Of a DNA stretch of 64,000 nt, positions 46,180 to 55,491 are shown in pieces (the first letter of the stretch is position 1; each line of letters opens with the position of its first letter). Location of the stretch: the NCBI GenBank assembly GCA_965656535.1, contig CBFHKX010000003.1:349120-413119 (forward strand). Reading direction: 5' to 3'. The translations under genes and the position numbers were made by a program. The stretch comes from Lishizhenia sp965656535. Lineage in GTDB: Bacteria; Bacteroidota; Bacteroidia; Flavobacteriales_D; Crocinitomicaceae. Below the pieces are notes generated by a model. The model searched no databases, was not told the origin of the DNA, and worked only from the letters and a program-made list of their open reading frames with translations.

Positions 46180-46755
46180 TTAGACGTGAACGCGTTTATT
46201 TCTTAATCGAGATAAGTATTCGGTTGTCATACCAAGATAAGAAGCCAGAGCATATTGAGGAACAAGCTGAACTACATTTTTATGGTCGGCGAGATATTTT
46301 TCATAGCGTGCCGCAGCTGTTTGTGTTAAATTAGAAATAATTCTTGCTTGCATATCTACAATAGATACTTCTGCCATTTGTCTAAAAAAAGTTTCAAACA
46401 AATGATTGTTTCGTTTAAGCTCATTTTCCTTCTCTTTTGAAACTTTAAAGACAACACTATCTTCAAGCGCTGTAACAAAAAGTTTAGCAGCTTCACCTTT
46501 ATAGTAAGCAGTATTATCTGTTATCCATTGATTATCTATAGCAAATTGAATTGTATGGTCTTGTCCTTCTTTACAAATCAAATAAGATCTAAATGCACCT
46601 TTTTTAATATAGTATCTGTATGAAACAGGAAAATTAGGCTGAATAATAAACTGTTTCTTTTTCACAAACTCTTCTTCAAACGAATTTGTAAAATCAAGTA
46701 ATTCTTGTTCTGTAAAATTTATCTCTTCAGCCAAACGTTCCATCCATGTTTCCAT
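46180..46755 (-). CDS. Crp/Fnr-family transcriptional regulator
   Basis: 191 residues. The N-terminal cyclic-nucleotide-binding-type barrel (FIIQPNFPVSYRYYIKKGAFRSYLICKEGQDHTIQFAID) lacks the residues expected for cAMP binding. The C-terminal winged helix shows LVPQYALASYLGMTTEYLSRLRNKR. The type is common in Bacteroidota. Divergent from the small secreted-protein gene at 46895, with a perfect palindrome between them that may be its operator. Confidence 0.87.
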   Translation of the reverse strand: METWMERLAEEINFTEQELLDFTNSFEEEFVKKKQFIIQPNFPVSYRYYIKKGAFRSYLICKEGQDHTIQFAIDNQWITDNTAYYKGEAAKLFVTALEDSVVFKVSKEKENELKRNNHLFETFFRQMAEVSIVDMQARIISNLTQTAAARYEKYLADHKNVVQLVPQYALASYLGMTTEYLSRLRNKRVHV

Positions 46756-46805
46756 ACAAATAAGAACGCTTGAAATTTAAACTACTTACTTACTGTATTT
46801 GAAAA

Positions 46806-46821
46806 GTTAAACTAGTTTAAC
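46806..46821. promoter_or_regulatory. Perfect 16-bp palindrome in the Crp/Fnr divergent intergenic region
   Basis: GTTAAACTAGTTTAAC reads the same on both strands; the symmetry nearly continues into flanking AAAA and TTTT. It lies 50 bp before the Crp/Fnr gene and 73 bp before the small secreted-protein gene, where an autoregulatory or shared operator would be expected. Confidence 0.5.
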
Positions 46822-46894
46822 CTTTTTTCTTAATCTATGCCATTTTTACAGCCTTATACTATGCGCAACTTTGCAGAAACAAAAAATATACATT

Positions 46895-47281
46895 ATGAAA
46901 ATTTTATTGACTTTAGCCGTTTTATTAACCGCTACTTTGGGTTCAACATTTTATGCTCAAACAACAGAGAAAGGTGTTACAATTATTGATTTAACACAAA
47001 CAGAAGGAGAATTTAACACTAAAATGTTACAACTTGCTCCAGGTAAATACCAGTTTAAAGTTACCAATGCAGAGGTAGACAAAGAAGTTGGTTTTGTAAT
47101 TCAGAAAGCTGCTGACAAAGATGGTGATTTAATGAAAACAGCAGTTGAAAACTCGTTTACTACTGCACTAGTGAAAAAAGGAAGCACTGAGTATACCGGA
47201 GTTGTATAACTAATGGAAGGAGAATATGTATATTCTTGTCCGCTAAACCCTACACCACATTACACTTTAGTTGTAAGATAA
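46895..47281 (+). pseudogene. Small secreted cupredoxin-like protein interrupted by an in-frame TAA
   Basis: From the ATG at 46895: signal peptide MKILLTLAVLLTATLGSTFYA, then a small beta-domain (LTQTEGEFNTKMLQLAPGKYQFKVTNAEVDKEVGFVIQ). A TAA stop at 47207-47209 ends the frame after YTGVV (104 residues). The same frame continues for 23 sensible codons, LMEGEYVYSCPLNPTPHYTLVVR, to a second TAA at 47279-47281. That tail has the Cys-x(n)-His arrangement expected of a cupredoxin metal site, so the short product would lack it. One base change of CAA, AAA or GAA to TAA explains it. A recent nonsense mutation is most likely; sequencing error or readthrough are possible. The terminator follows the second stop. 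Confidence 0.7.
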
Positions 47282-47298
47282 AAAATTGACACTAATTT

Positions 47299-47330
47299 TA
47301 GGCGAACCTTAAACGGGTTCGCCTATTTTT
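47299..47330 (+). terminator. Intrinsic terminator after the cupredoxin-like gene
   Basis: 10-bp perfect stem TAGGCGAACC / GGTTCGCCTA (47299-47308 and 47316-47325), 7-nt loop, then a T-run to 47330. Confidence 0.88.
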
Positions 47331-47337
47331 GTTTTCT

Positions 47338-47601
47338 ATGAAAGAAGAACCGTACATCGCTATTTCTTGCACATTTTATGATCAACTTTTAGCGTTAGCC
47401 TCAACGAAAGAGAAATGTAAACTTATATATAAAAGCGAAGGAAAAGAATACAGTTGTGAAGGAAAAATCATAGATATTTTCACACAGAAAAAAGAAGAAT
47501 ATTTACTTTTAGAAAATAGTTTAAAAATTAGATTAGACCGAATCATTTCTGTAAACAACAAACCTTATTCAAACCTTTCGAGCAGCTGTGGTAAGACATA
47601 G
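47338..47601 (+). CDS. Rof/YaeO-like small protein (Rho-binding antiterminator family)
   Basis: 87 residues from the ATG at 47338; an upstream TTG is inside the terminator. The pattern YIAISCTFYDQLLALASTKEKCKLIYK, then EGKIIDIFTQ, EYLLLENSLKIRLDRIISVN matches by eye the Rof (YaeO) family: a small barrel that binds Rho and blocks termination, or its uncharacterised relatives. Known members share the C-x2-YD-x2 start and the RLDRI ending. Function here inferred only from the family. The following DUF2461 gene starts 34 bp downstream. Confidence 0.6.
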   Translation: MKEEPYIAISCTFYDQLLALASTKEKCKLIYKSEGKEYSCEGKIIDIFTQKKEEYLLLENSLKIRLDRIISVNNKPYSNLSSSCGKT

Positions 47602-47635
47602 AAAACATTTACGACCGTTAACTGTTCAGAACTTT

Positions 47636-48298
47636 ATGAAAGAAAAAGTGTTAGATTTTCTGAGCGATTTAAGAGAGAATAACTCCAAAGAATGGATGGA
47701 TCAAAATAGAAGTCGGTATTTTGAAGCAAAAGAAATATGGTTAAACGAAATTGAGAAAATAAGCCAGCGTTTATCCAGACACGATAAAATTTACGAGAAT
47801 GTAAATCCTAAAAAAACCGTTTCTCGCATAAATACCAACAGAAGATTTCATCAAAACAAACCTATTTACAAAGATTTTTTTACTTGTCAACCTGCTGCCA
47901 ATGATTATAATGGCGGACTACTTTTCATCTGTATTTCACCAAACAAGAGCTTTATTGGTGGTGGTTTATGGAAACCCGATAAACAACTAGTTGAAAAAGT
48001 TAGAGAAGCCATAGATTACGACGGAGAAAAACTAAAGAGCATAATTGAAGACAGTAAATTTCAAAACTTTTTTGGAGGTTTAGCGCATGATCCAGACAAA
48101 TTAAAAACGGCGCCTCAGAACTATAGTATAGAACATGAACAGATAGAGTTATTAAGGTATAAAAACTACACCGCACAACGAAGTATTTCAGATCTAGATT
48201 TTACATCTTCCTCTTTTATAGACAGTGTTGAAGAAGCTTACCTTACTTTATCTCCTTTTTCTGAGTATTTAAAAAAAGCAATTCACTTTAACGATTAA
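47636..48298 (+). CDS. DUF2461 family protein
   Basis: 220 residues from the ATG at 47636 (MKEKVLDFLSDLRENNSKEWMD), which is the usual family start; 16 codons upstream are open but overlap the previous gene. Motifs: NRSRYFEAKEIW, SRINTNRRFHQNKPIYKDFF, GLLFICISPNKSFIGGGLWKPD, and FFGGLAHDPDKLKTAP. Family function unknown. Its 3' end overlaps the convergent DUF1499 gene by 11 bp. Confidence 0.9.
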   Translation: MKEKVLDFLSDLRENNSKEWMDQNRSRYFEAKEIWLNEIEKISQRLSRHDKIYENVNPKKTVSRINTNRRFHQNKPIYKDFFTCQPAANDYNGGLLFICISPNKSFIGGGLWKPDKQLVEKVREAIDYDGEKLKSIIEDSKFQNFFGGLAHDPDKLKTAPQNYSIEHEQIELLRYKNYTAQRSISDLDFTSSSFIDSVEEAYLTLSPFSEYLKKAIHFND

Positions 48299-48716
48299 AC
48301 GCCTTTTTAATCCTTTTCACTCTTCTTTTATTTGCACCAAAATCTCCGTAACCAACACGAGATGCTGACTTAAAGTGAATTTTTTTGTTCACCAGATCGA
48401 AATAGAAATAGAGATCATCTTTAAAACCTCCTAACCCGGTTACAACCTCAAAATGAAGATATGTTCTTGTGCTATCGACTAAAAAAGCATTTAATTGTTC
48501 CTCTACAATTTGCTCTATTTTGTTTCTGGAAACTACTAAATCGGTTTGAAAACTCATCGGTTGTTTTACCCCATTTTTAGGGTTTGTTTCCGATCTAAAA
48601 CAATTTGGAGAAGACGGACAGTTTGGCAATGTATTTTGACTTACTGCAACCAGTTGAAAAGAAATAAGGAAAGTAAGTACGAAATAATTTCTTAGTAAAA
48701 ATAACTGCTGTTTCAT
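48288..48716 (-). CDS. DUF1499 family exported protein
   Basis: 142 residues. Signal peptide (YFVLTFLISFQLVAVS), then LPNCPSSPNCFRSET, the CPxSPNC family motif, and a C-terminal LYFYFDLVNKKIHFKSASRVGYGDFGANKRRVKRIK, the conserved end with its RxGxxDxGxNRxR core. Function not established. Its ATG overlaps the AsmA-like stop by 4 bp, so it is coupled to that gene. Confidence 0.88.
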   Translation of the reverse strand: MKQQLFLLRNYFVLTFLISFQLVAVSQNTLPNCPSSPNCFRSETNPKNGVKQPMSFQTDLVVSRNKIEQIVEEQLNAFLVDSTRTYLHFEVVTGLGGFKDDLYFYFDLVNKKIHFKSASRVGYGDFGANKRRVKRIKKAFNR

Positions 48717-51700
48717 AGTTTATCTCTTTTTTCTTTACCCAATTTAACACTAAAGTCTTCTGTAGTTCCAGTAATTTTCAAATTAACATAACGCGTTTTT
48801 TTTGTGTTATCTTTCTCTTGAATTTCAACCGGTTGTTCTGAAAGATCTTTACCAAATATTTTATTCTTTGCTTCTTGTTGTATTAATTTCCATGGAATCC
48901 TCACATAATACTCGATCTCATCATTTGCGGTATGTGTTCCAGAAATATCAAAATGACCCAAAGAAGTTTCAATAGTCATGTTTGGTACTTTTAGTTCTCC
49001 TTTGTACATATCTATATGATTTTTTAAGGTATCGAACAAAACAACACTTAAATCTCTATCGCCCAAATATTCTGAAAGCAGCATTATTGGCTCAAATTGC
49101 AAAAGCTTTCCATTTAAGACAGAAACATCTACATGTATTTCTGAAGCATTTATGTCTGGAACCAAATCTGGGTATATTTTAATGTCGCCTTGAATATTAG
49201 CTGTTAGTCGACCTTTAAGATTGTCTGAAATCAACTCGTCTTGTCCGAAATTTTCAAATTTAAATAAGAGCTCATCCATATTGATGTTCCTTAGCTCTAA
49301 ATTTGGTTTCAGATAAATATTTTTAGGATCGCTGCCGTTAAAGTATCCGTTCATATTTACCTCTCCGTTTGCAATCTTCATCCTTAGTGTATCTACATAC
49401 AAATAGTGCTCTTGATTAGTTCTTAGTTTTGTTTGGAAATTATTGATTTTTACTCTGTGATAATTTAATTTGTTGATGTTAACATCAAATCGCATATCTG
49501 GAAAAGGAAGCTCATAAATATTGAATACATCTTGGTGAGCAGACACTTTTTCCTCTCTCGATTTTTCTCTTTTTAATTGACTGTCAGACTTTCCGTTATC
49601 TAAATCATAACTAAACAACTCATCAAAATCTAGATAAGGTGCATTTAGACTAAAAAGATTATCACGCTTTTTAATGGTTTGATTTTCTCCTAGATAATAA
49701 TTCAAGTCAATATCAAATTGTGAATTACCTAGCTTACCACCAAACTTTGTAACATTAATATGTTCGTCTTCATAATGTATTCTTCCATTAAATCTTTCTA
49801 AACGTAGAGGATGCGCATGCATTTTAGCTTCTAAACGATCTAAATTAAGATCAATACTGGTTAAATTAGATTTTTTAAAGTGCAATGCACTAGTTAAATG
49901 AATTTTAAGTTTTTCAAACTCTTCATGTCTATAATCTTCTGGCACGTAGTTTTCTCCTCCATAAGAAAAAACATCTTCTAATCTAAATAAGTCTGCATTT
50001 AAGCTCACATCTAAATCTATATCTCCGTTTAATTCTTCTCCCATCCAAAAATCATAGTCGTGAACTAAACCATTGAAATGAAAATCAGAATCATCAATGA
50101 AACCTGTAAAATCTATAATACTTAAATCGTGTTCATCTATTTTTATATCTGCATGAAAATCGTGTAAGGTATGCGGATAATGTTTAAACTTTCCATATAA
50201 ATCATCTATAAAAAATTCTCCCATGGGCAAATGTTTGGCTTCGAGAATATTCTTTGCAGAAGACAAAAACCTTAACCCAACTTTAAAATCTGTTATTTGC
50301 TCATCTATACCCATACTGTCCTTTTCTGAATATCCCGATAATTCAGCTATATCTAGATTAGCCGAACGAAGATTAAGAATGGCTTCAACGGGAATATTTG
50401 TATGATGAATAATTGCCGGAAGATCTGAGATGGTTCCGTTTGCTTGAAAGTCAGAATTTCCTAGCTTAAAATCGAACTCGTCAATGGTAGCGCGTTTTCC
50501 ATTCATTTCTAAATGGACATTTAATTTTTCTAATGGAACCGGTAAGCTTTCTGTTGATAAGTTCAAATCATTTACCATTAACTCTGTAAAATAACTTTGA
50601 TTTAAACTTTGCAAGGCCATTTCAGGTTGTTCTAAATCAATAATATCATGGAATTTCATTTCCATTTTTACTTCTCCTTCAATTTTTTGAACGTCTAGAT
50701 TTATAAAATCAGCTAAAAAATTCAGATTAAAGTCGGCATCTACACTCATATCTATCTCAGGTTCTTCAAAATTTTGCACGAGTATTGAAGCCAAAAATTT
50801 ACCTGTTTCAAGCTTTGCCTTTATATCCTTTAAAGAAAATTGTGTAGTAGACAAGTTTCGTTTATTCCCGTTGGTAAAAAAGCCTTTGAACCCAACTTCT
50901 TCTAATGTTTTAGCCTTTTCGATATTCTTTAAATAAGCTTGGCTAGCTCCAAAATGTGCTTCAACGAGTGGAACATTTCCGTTACTACTCTTTCCTTTCA
51001 CATTAGCGTTAAAATAAATATCTCCGGCGTTTTCGTATCTTTTCAAAGTGGGTATTAAATCTTCTGGAGCAAAAGCAATAAGCATATCAAAATTGCTTTT
51101 CGTTCCGTTTAACTTTAAGTCCAAATCAAGATCTTCTCGCGTATTTATTGTGCCTTCTAAATTAAAATCTGCATTCTCTAAAATGAGCCCTGAAGGTTCA
51201 ATAACCAACCAACCTTTATCTTGATCAAAATCTACATCTGTATGCAGCTCAAAATGCTTGTGCTTTACATAAGTAGTATCTCCATTACTAATAATATTCA
51301 TTTCAAACTTCGTGTCAACGTGCGCTTTTATATGATTATTGATAGTTTCAAAACCTCCATTGGCATAATTTATAAATGTTTCTACATCTAAATTATTGCT
51401 TTCGTTAAGCTTATGGACATCTAAATTCTGAAGAGCAATCTTTTCTATACTTAAGTTTAATGGCTCAGTGCTTTTGCTTGTATCTACCGTTTTTAGTGCG
51501 TTTGTAAGATTTAAACTACCATCTGTATGCTGGATGATGTTAAAGAACCCATCTTCTACGGTTAATGCTTTTACAATGATATTACCAGACAATAAATCCC
51601 AAAGATTAAAACCAGCATAAATATCTTTTACATTGAGAATAGACTGCGTTGTATCATCTTTATTTTCAAAAACTTTAACCTCATCTACTTTTATAGAAAT

Positions 51701-51916
51701 CAGTGGAAAATTTTCGAAAGGTGCTAGATGACTCTCACCTACTTCTATTTTTCCTTCAAAGGTTTGGTTAACCGACTTTATTTGTACTTGAACAATAGCA
51801 TCTTGTTTGAAATAAACAATAGCGATTAAAAGAGAAAAAATTAAAACGGGTAGCGCAACAAGAAAGAAAACCAATCTTTTCCAAAATTTCTTTCGCTTGT
51901 AGAAGGAGCTTTTCAT
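48713..51916 (-). CDS. AsmA-family protein (large periplasmic, membrane-anchored)
   Basis: 1067 residues. N-terminal anchor (LVFFLVALPVLIFSLLIAIVYF), then the AsmA start: GKIEVGESHLAPFENFPLISIKVDEVKVFEN and LNVKDIYAGFNLWDLLSGNIIVKALTVEDG. A long beta-rich body with many short repeated strands follows, and the AsmA-like C-terminal block is near residue 930-1060 (GRLTANIQGDIKIYPD, VSVLNGKLLQFEP, GELKVPNMTIETSLGHFDISG). The family is thought to carry lipids across the periplasm. First of two coupled genes with DUF1499. Confidence 0.9.
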   Translation of the reverse strand: MKSSFYKRKKFWKRLVFFLVALPVLIFSLLIAIVYFKQDAIVQVQIKSVNQTFEGKIEVGESHLAPFENFPLISIKVDEVKVFENKDDTTQSILNVKDIYAGFNLWDLLSGNIIVKALTVEDGFFNIIQHTDGSLNLTNALKTVDTSKSTEPLNLSIEKIALQNLDVHKLNESNNLDVETFINYANGGFETINNHIKAHVDTKFEMNIISNGDTTYVKHKHFELHTDVDFDQDKGWLVIEPSGLILENADFNLEGTINTREDLDLDLKLNGTKSNFDMLIAFAPEDLIPTLKRYENAGDIYFNANVKGKSSNGNVPLVEAHFGASQAYLKNIEKAKTLEEVGFKGFFTNGNKRNLSTTQFSLKDIKAKLETGKFLASILVQNFEEPEIDMSVDADFNLNFLADFINLDVQKIEGEVKMEMKFHDIIDLEQPEMALQSLNQSYFTELMVNDLNLSTESLPVPLEKLNVHLEMNGKRATIDEFDFKLGNSDFQANGTISDLPAIIHHTNIPVEAILNLRSANLDIAELSGYSEKDSMGIDEQITDFKVGLRFLSSAKNILEAKHLPMGEFFIDDLYGKFKHYPHTLHDFHADIKIDEHDLSIIDFTGFIDDSDFHFNGLVHDYDFWMGEELNGDIDLDVSLNADLFRLEDVFSYGGENYVPEDYRHEEFEKLKIHLTSALHFKKSNLTSIDLNLDRLEAKMHAHPLRLERFNGRIHYEDEHINVTKFGGKLGNSQFDIDLNYYLGENQTIKKRDNLFSLNAPYLDFDELFSYDLDNGKSDSQLKREKSREEKVSAHQDVFNIYELPFPDMRFDVNINKLNYHRVKINNFQTKLRTNQEHYLYVDTLRMKIANGEVNMNGYFNGSDPKNIYLKPNLELRNINMDELLFKFENFGQDELISDNLKGRLTANIQGDIKIYPDLVPDINASEIHVDVSVLNGKLLQFEPIMLLSEYLGDRDLSVVLFDTLKNHIDMYKGELKVPNMTIETSLGHFDISGTHTANDEIEYYVRIPWKLIQQEAKNKIFGKDLSEQPVEIQEKDNTKKTRYVNLKITGTTEDFSVKLGKEKRDKL

Positions 51917-51945
51917 AGTTAATTAGTTAAAATGTAGTCTTCCAT

Positions 51946-52167
51946 TCACTTTTTTATCAACGGTTTAATAAGATGTTCCAAACCATTTACTTTAATATCG
52001 TAAATCATTTGCATTTGATCTCCTAACTTACCATTTGGGAAACCTTTATTTCTGTACCAAACGATATAGAACTCGGGTAAATCAACCAAAAAACGCCCTT
52101 TGTATTTTCCAAAGGGCATTTTCATGTTTGCTAATTTTATAAGTTCTTCGCGTTGATCTTGGATCAT
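51946..52167 (-). CDS. DUF3820 family small protein
   Basis: 73 residues from the ATG at 52165-52167, overlapping the pepD stop by 4 bp; the longer frame lies inside pepD and is rejected. The core MPFGKYKGRFLVDLPEFYIVWYRNKGFP is the DUF3820 signature (PFGKYKG, LP-x2-Y-x2-W). Function unknown. Coupled to pepD by the start/stop overlap. Confidence 0.85.
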   Translation of the reverse strand: MIQDQREELIKLANMKMPFGKYKGRFLVDLPEFYIVWYRNKGFPNGKLGDQMQMIYDIKVNGLEHLIKPLIKK

Positions 52168-53612
52168 TTTTTTGGTATTCTTTCTAATGTTGCCAATAGA
52201 TATTTCCAATACTTTTGAACTGAAGAAATTTGTACACACTCGTCTGGTGAATGCGCATGTCTGATATTTGGACCAAAAGAAATCATATCACAATTTGGTA
52301 AATGTTTCTTTAAAATTCCGCATTCTAAACCAGCATGACACGCTTTAACCTGCGGTTCTTCGTTGAAAAGTTCTTTATACAAGTCTTCCATTACATTTAA
52401 GATAGCCGAATCTTTGTTAGGTTGCCATCCTGGATAATCTCCATTTTGAACCACTTTTGCTCCTAATAATTGAAATGCCGACTTCACAGTATTCGCTACA
52501 TCGTCTTTTGTAGATTCTACTGAAGATCTTTGTAAAGATTGTGTTTCGAAAATTCCATTTTTAACAATAACTCTTGCTAAAGAAGAAGAAGTTTCTACCA
52601 AACCTTCAATATCCGGACTCATTCTAAAAACTCCGTTTGGCACAGCATAAATCGTTTGTAAGATTTTCATCTCATCCTCTGGATTTATAATTTGTTCTGG
52701 AACATCAGTTTCTGTAATTGTCCAAGTCATTTCTTTTTCCAACGAAATAAACTCAGCCTTTAATGCAGCCGTTTTTTCTTCGAAATAATTTAAAAAATTA
52801 TCTTTTTCATTACTTGGAACTGTTACAATAGCTGTAGATTCTCTTGGAATTGCATTTCTTAAACTTCCGCCATCTAAAGAAGAAAGACCAAATTGAATAT
52901 CGCAATCATACAAAAAGCGATTCATTAATTTATTGGCATTTGCTCTTCCTTTGTCGATATCCATACCTGAGTGTCCGCCCATTAAACCTCTTAGCTTAAT
53001 TTCAAACGCTACGCTACCGCCTGGAGTAGTAACTAATTTATAATTGTACGAAGTATTTGTATCTATACCTCCAGCACAACCAATACTTAATTCGTCATCA
53101 TCTTCTGTATCTAAATTGAGTAAGATAGTTCCCTCAAAATTAGAAGGATCTAATTCCATTGCACCTGTCATACCTGTTTCTTCGTCAATCGTAAACATGG
53201 CTTCAATTGCTGGGTGTGGAATATCTGTACTTTCTAGAATTGCCATAATAGAAGCAACGCCAATACCGTTATCTGCTCCCAACGTAGTTCCGTTTGCGTC
53301 TACCCAATCTCCATTTACACGCATTTCTATTCCTTGCGTATCGAAATCAAAGACAGTATCTTCATTCTTTTGGTGCACCATATCTAGGTGCGACTGCATG
53401 ATAATCTTTTGTCTATCTTCCATTCCTACTGTTGCAGGTTTATAGATAATAACGTTATCAACAGCATCTTTCTTCGTTTCCAAACCTAACTTCTTTCCGA
53501 AATTAACTATGAATTCTACTACTCTATCTTCTTTTTTAGAAGGACGTGGAACTGCATTTAAATCTGCAAAATTTTTCCACATTATTTTTGGTTCTAAATC
53601 GCTTACACTCAT
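52164..53612 (-). CDS. pepD: Aminoacyl-histidine dipeptidase (PepD/carnosinase, M20)
   Basis: 482 residues. Cytosolic zinc dipeptidase. Metal and catalytic motifs: MQSHLDMVHQKNED (His and Asp), GADNGIGVASI (bridging Asp), DEETGMTGAMELDP (Glu base and Glu ligand), LNLDTEDDDELSIGCAGG (Asp ligand) and CHAGLECGILKKHLP with a final IRHAHSPDECV (His ligand). Length matches E. coli PepD (485). Its start follows ettA by 41 bp; its stop overlaps the DUF3820 start. Confidence 0.95.
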   Translation of the reverse strand: MSVSDLEPKIMWKNFADLNAVPRPSKKEDRVVEFIVNFGKKLGLETKKDAVDNVIIYKPATVGMEDRQKIIMQSHLDMVHQKNEDTVFDFDTQGIEMRVNGDWVDANGTTLGADNGIGVASIMAILESTDIPHPAIEAMFTIDEETGMTGAMELDPSNFEGTILLNLDTEDDDELSIGCAGGIDTNTSYNYKLVTTPGGSVAFEIKLRGLMGGHSGMDIDKGRANANKLMNRFLYDCDIQFGLSSLDGGSLRNAIPRESTAIVTVPSNEKDNFLNYFEEKTAALKAEFISLEKEMTWTITETDVPEQIINPEDEMKILQTIYAVPNGVFRMSPDIEGLVETSSSLARVIVKNGIFETQSLQRSSVESTKDDVANTVKSAFQLLGAKVVQNGDYPGWQPNKDSAILNVMEDLYKELFNEEPQVKACHAGLECGILKKHLPNCDMISFGPNIRHAHSPDECVQISSVQKYWKYLLATLERIPKK

Positions 53613-53653
53613 ATTTATTTGAGATTTGAAAAATTCTTCAATTTCTACTATTG

Positions 53654-55342
53654 CTACTTGGTCATTTTTCTATACTTGATACGCTTTGGACCTTTATCTC
53701 CCAAGCGTTTCTTTCTATTTTCTTCATAGTCTGAATATGTACCTTCAAACCAATATACCTCAGAGTCTCCTTCAAAGGCTAAAATATGCGTACAAATTCT
53801 ATCTAAGAACCATCTATCGTGCGATATAACTACTGCACAACCTGCAAAATTCATAATTCCTTCTTCTAAGGCTCTTAGTGTATTAACATCAATATCATTT
53901 GTAGGCTCATCAAGTAATAAAACGTTGGCTTCAGTTTTCATTGTCATGGCCAAATGCAAACGGTTACGCTCACCACCAGATAAGACACCTACTTTCTTTT
54001 GTTGGTCTGATCCTGCAAAGCCGAACTTAGAAATGTATGCTCTTGCGTTTAACTTTTGATCACCTACTTCTATAAATTCTGTTCCGTTAGAAACAACATC
54101 ATAAATTGATTTTTCTGGATCTAAATCTTTGTGGTTTTGATCTACATAGCCAAGCTTAACTGTTTCTCCAACTTTAAACGCTCCACCATCAGGTTGAAGT
54201 TCGTCCATTATCATTTTAAAGATAGTTGTTTTACCTGCTCCGTTTGGTCCGATTACCCCAACAATACCTGCTGGCGGTAAGCTAAAATTTAAGTTATCGT
54301 ATAATAATTTATCTCCGAAAGCTTTAGAAACGGCTTCTGCATCAATTACATTCGCACCTAATCTTGGTCCGTTAGGAATTGGAAGTTCTAATGTCAACTC
54401 TTTCTCGTCTGTCCCTTGCGCTAACATTTTATCGTAGTTGGCAATACGCGCTTTGTTTTTGGCATGTCTTCCTTTCGGATTCATTTTTACCCAATCTAAC
54501 TCACGCGCTAAAATTTTCTGACGTTTAGATTCTGATTTCTCTTGTTCTTTTAACGCTTTCCCTTTTTGCTCTAACCAAGAAGAATAATTTCCTTTCCACG
54601 GAATTCCTTTTCCTTTGTCTAATTCTAAAATCCAGCCCGAAACATTGTCTAAGAAATATCTATCGTGTGTTACGGCAATTACTGTTCCTTTGTATTTTTC
54701 TAAATGTTGCTCTAACCAATCGATAGATTCTGCATCCAAGTGGTTAGTTGGCTCATCCAATAGTAAAACGTCTGGTGTTTTCAAAAGTAAACGCGTTAAG
54801 GCAACACGTCTTTTCTCTCCACCAGATAAATGTTCTACTGTTTGATCGTCTGGCGGACACCTTAATGCTTCCATTGCAATATCAATCTGAGAATCTAATT
54901 CCCAAGCATCTGTTGCATCAATTCTATCTTGCACTGCACCTTGACGCGCAATTAGTTTATCCATAGCATCCGGATCATTTAAGATCTTTTCATCCATGAA
55001 TGAATTGTTTATTTCTTCGTATTCTGCTAAAAGGTCTACCGTTTCTTGCGCACCTTCCATTACAATTTCTCTAACTGTTTTGTTAGGATCTAATTGAGGT
55101 TCTTGCTCTAAATATCCTACCGTATACCCATCGTTAGACCAAACTACATCTCCTTGTACATCTGTGTCTATACCTGCAATAATTTTCATTACAGTAGATT
55201 TACCCGCACCATTTAAACCAATAATTCCGATTTTGGCACCATAGTAAAATGAAAGGTGTATGTTCTTTAAAATTTGTTTTCCTTGTGGTGTAGTTTTGTT
55301 GATACCCACCATAGAAAATATGATCTTTTTATCGACTGACAT
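53654..55342 (-). CDS. ettA: Energy-dependent translational throttle protein EttA (ABC-F)
   Basis: 562 residues from the ATG at 55340-55342; 38 upstream codons are open but run through the promoter. Two ATPase domains: GLNGAGKSTVMKI, LSGGEKRRVALTRLLL, LLLDEPTNHLDAES in the first; GPNGAGKTTIFKM, LSGGERNRLHLAM, LLLDEPTNDIDVNT in the second. The linker contains an arm-type region. Binds the ribosomal E site and gates elongation by energy state. Both Walker sets are intact, unlike the exporter at 41136. Confidence 0.95.
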   Translation of the reverse strand: MSVDKKIIFSMVGINKTTPQGKQILKNIHLSFYYGAKIGIIGLNGAGKSTVMKIIAGIDTDVQGDVVWSNDGYTVGYLEQEPQLDPNKTVREIVMEGAQETVDLLAEYEEINNSFMDEKILNDPDAMDKLIARQGAVQDRIDATDAWELDSQIDIAMEALRCPPDDQTVEHLSGGEKRRVALTRLLLKTPDVLLLDEPTNHLDAESIDWLEQHLEKYKGTVIAVTHDRYFLDNVSGWILELDKGKGIPWKGNYSSWLEQKGKALKEQEKSESKRQKILARELDWVKMNPKGRHAKNKARIANYDKMLAQGTDEKELTLELPIPNGPRLGANVIDAEAVSKAFGDKLLYDNLNFSLPPAGIVGVIGPNGAGKTTIFKMIMDELQPDGGAFKVGETVKLGYVDQNHKDLDPEKSIYDVVSNGTEFIEVGDQKLNARAYISKFGFAGSDQQKKVGVLSGGERNRLHLAMTMKTEANVLLLDEPTNDIDVNTLRALEEGIMNFAGCAVVISHDRWFLDRICTHILAFEGDSEVYWFEGTYSDYEENRKKRLGDKGPKRIKYRKMTK

Positions 55343-55362
55343 ATATAAAATTTCGTTTCGTT

Positions 55363-55370
55363 CAAAGATA
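55363..55370 (-). promoter_or_regulatory. -7 box for ettA
   Basis: Minus-strand TATCTTTG, a TAnnTTTG match, 20 nt before the ATG at 55342. Confidence 0.45.
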
Positions 55371-55439
55371 ATGGGTTTTAATTGGAAATTTGGTATTTGA
55401 GATTGGAAATTTTGAAGAGAAAAGCGCAACTTTTGAACA

Positions 55440-55469
55440 ATAAAAAAGTCCTCCAAAACTGAAGGACTT
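55440..55469 (-). terminator. Intrinsic terminator of lhgO
   Basis: 7-bp stem AAGTCCT / AGGACTT (55446-55452 and 55463-55469) with a 10-nt loop and a T-run on the minus-strand side. It lies 22 bp after the lhgO stop. Confidence 0.78.
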
Positions 55470-55491
55470 AACTTTTATATTGAGACTCTAA

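Noticed and set aside
53654..55342. ettA as an antibiotic-resistance ABC-F protein
   Set aside because: Length, both intact ATPase sets and linker fit EttA, a housekeeping factor.
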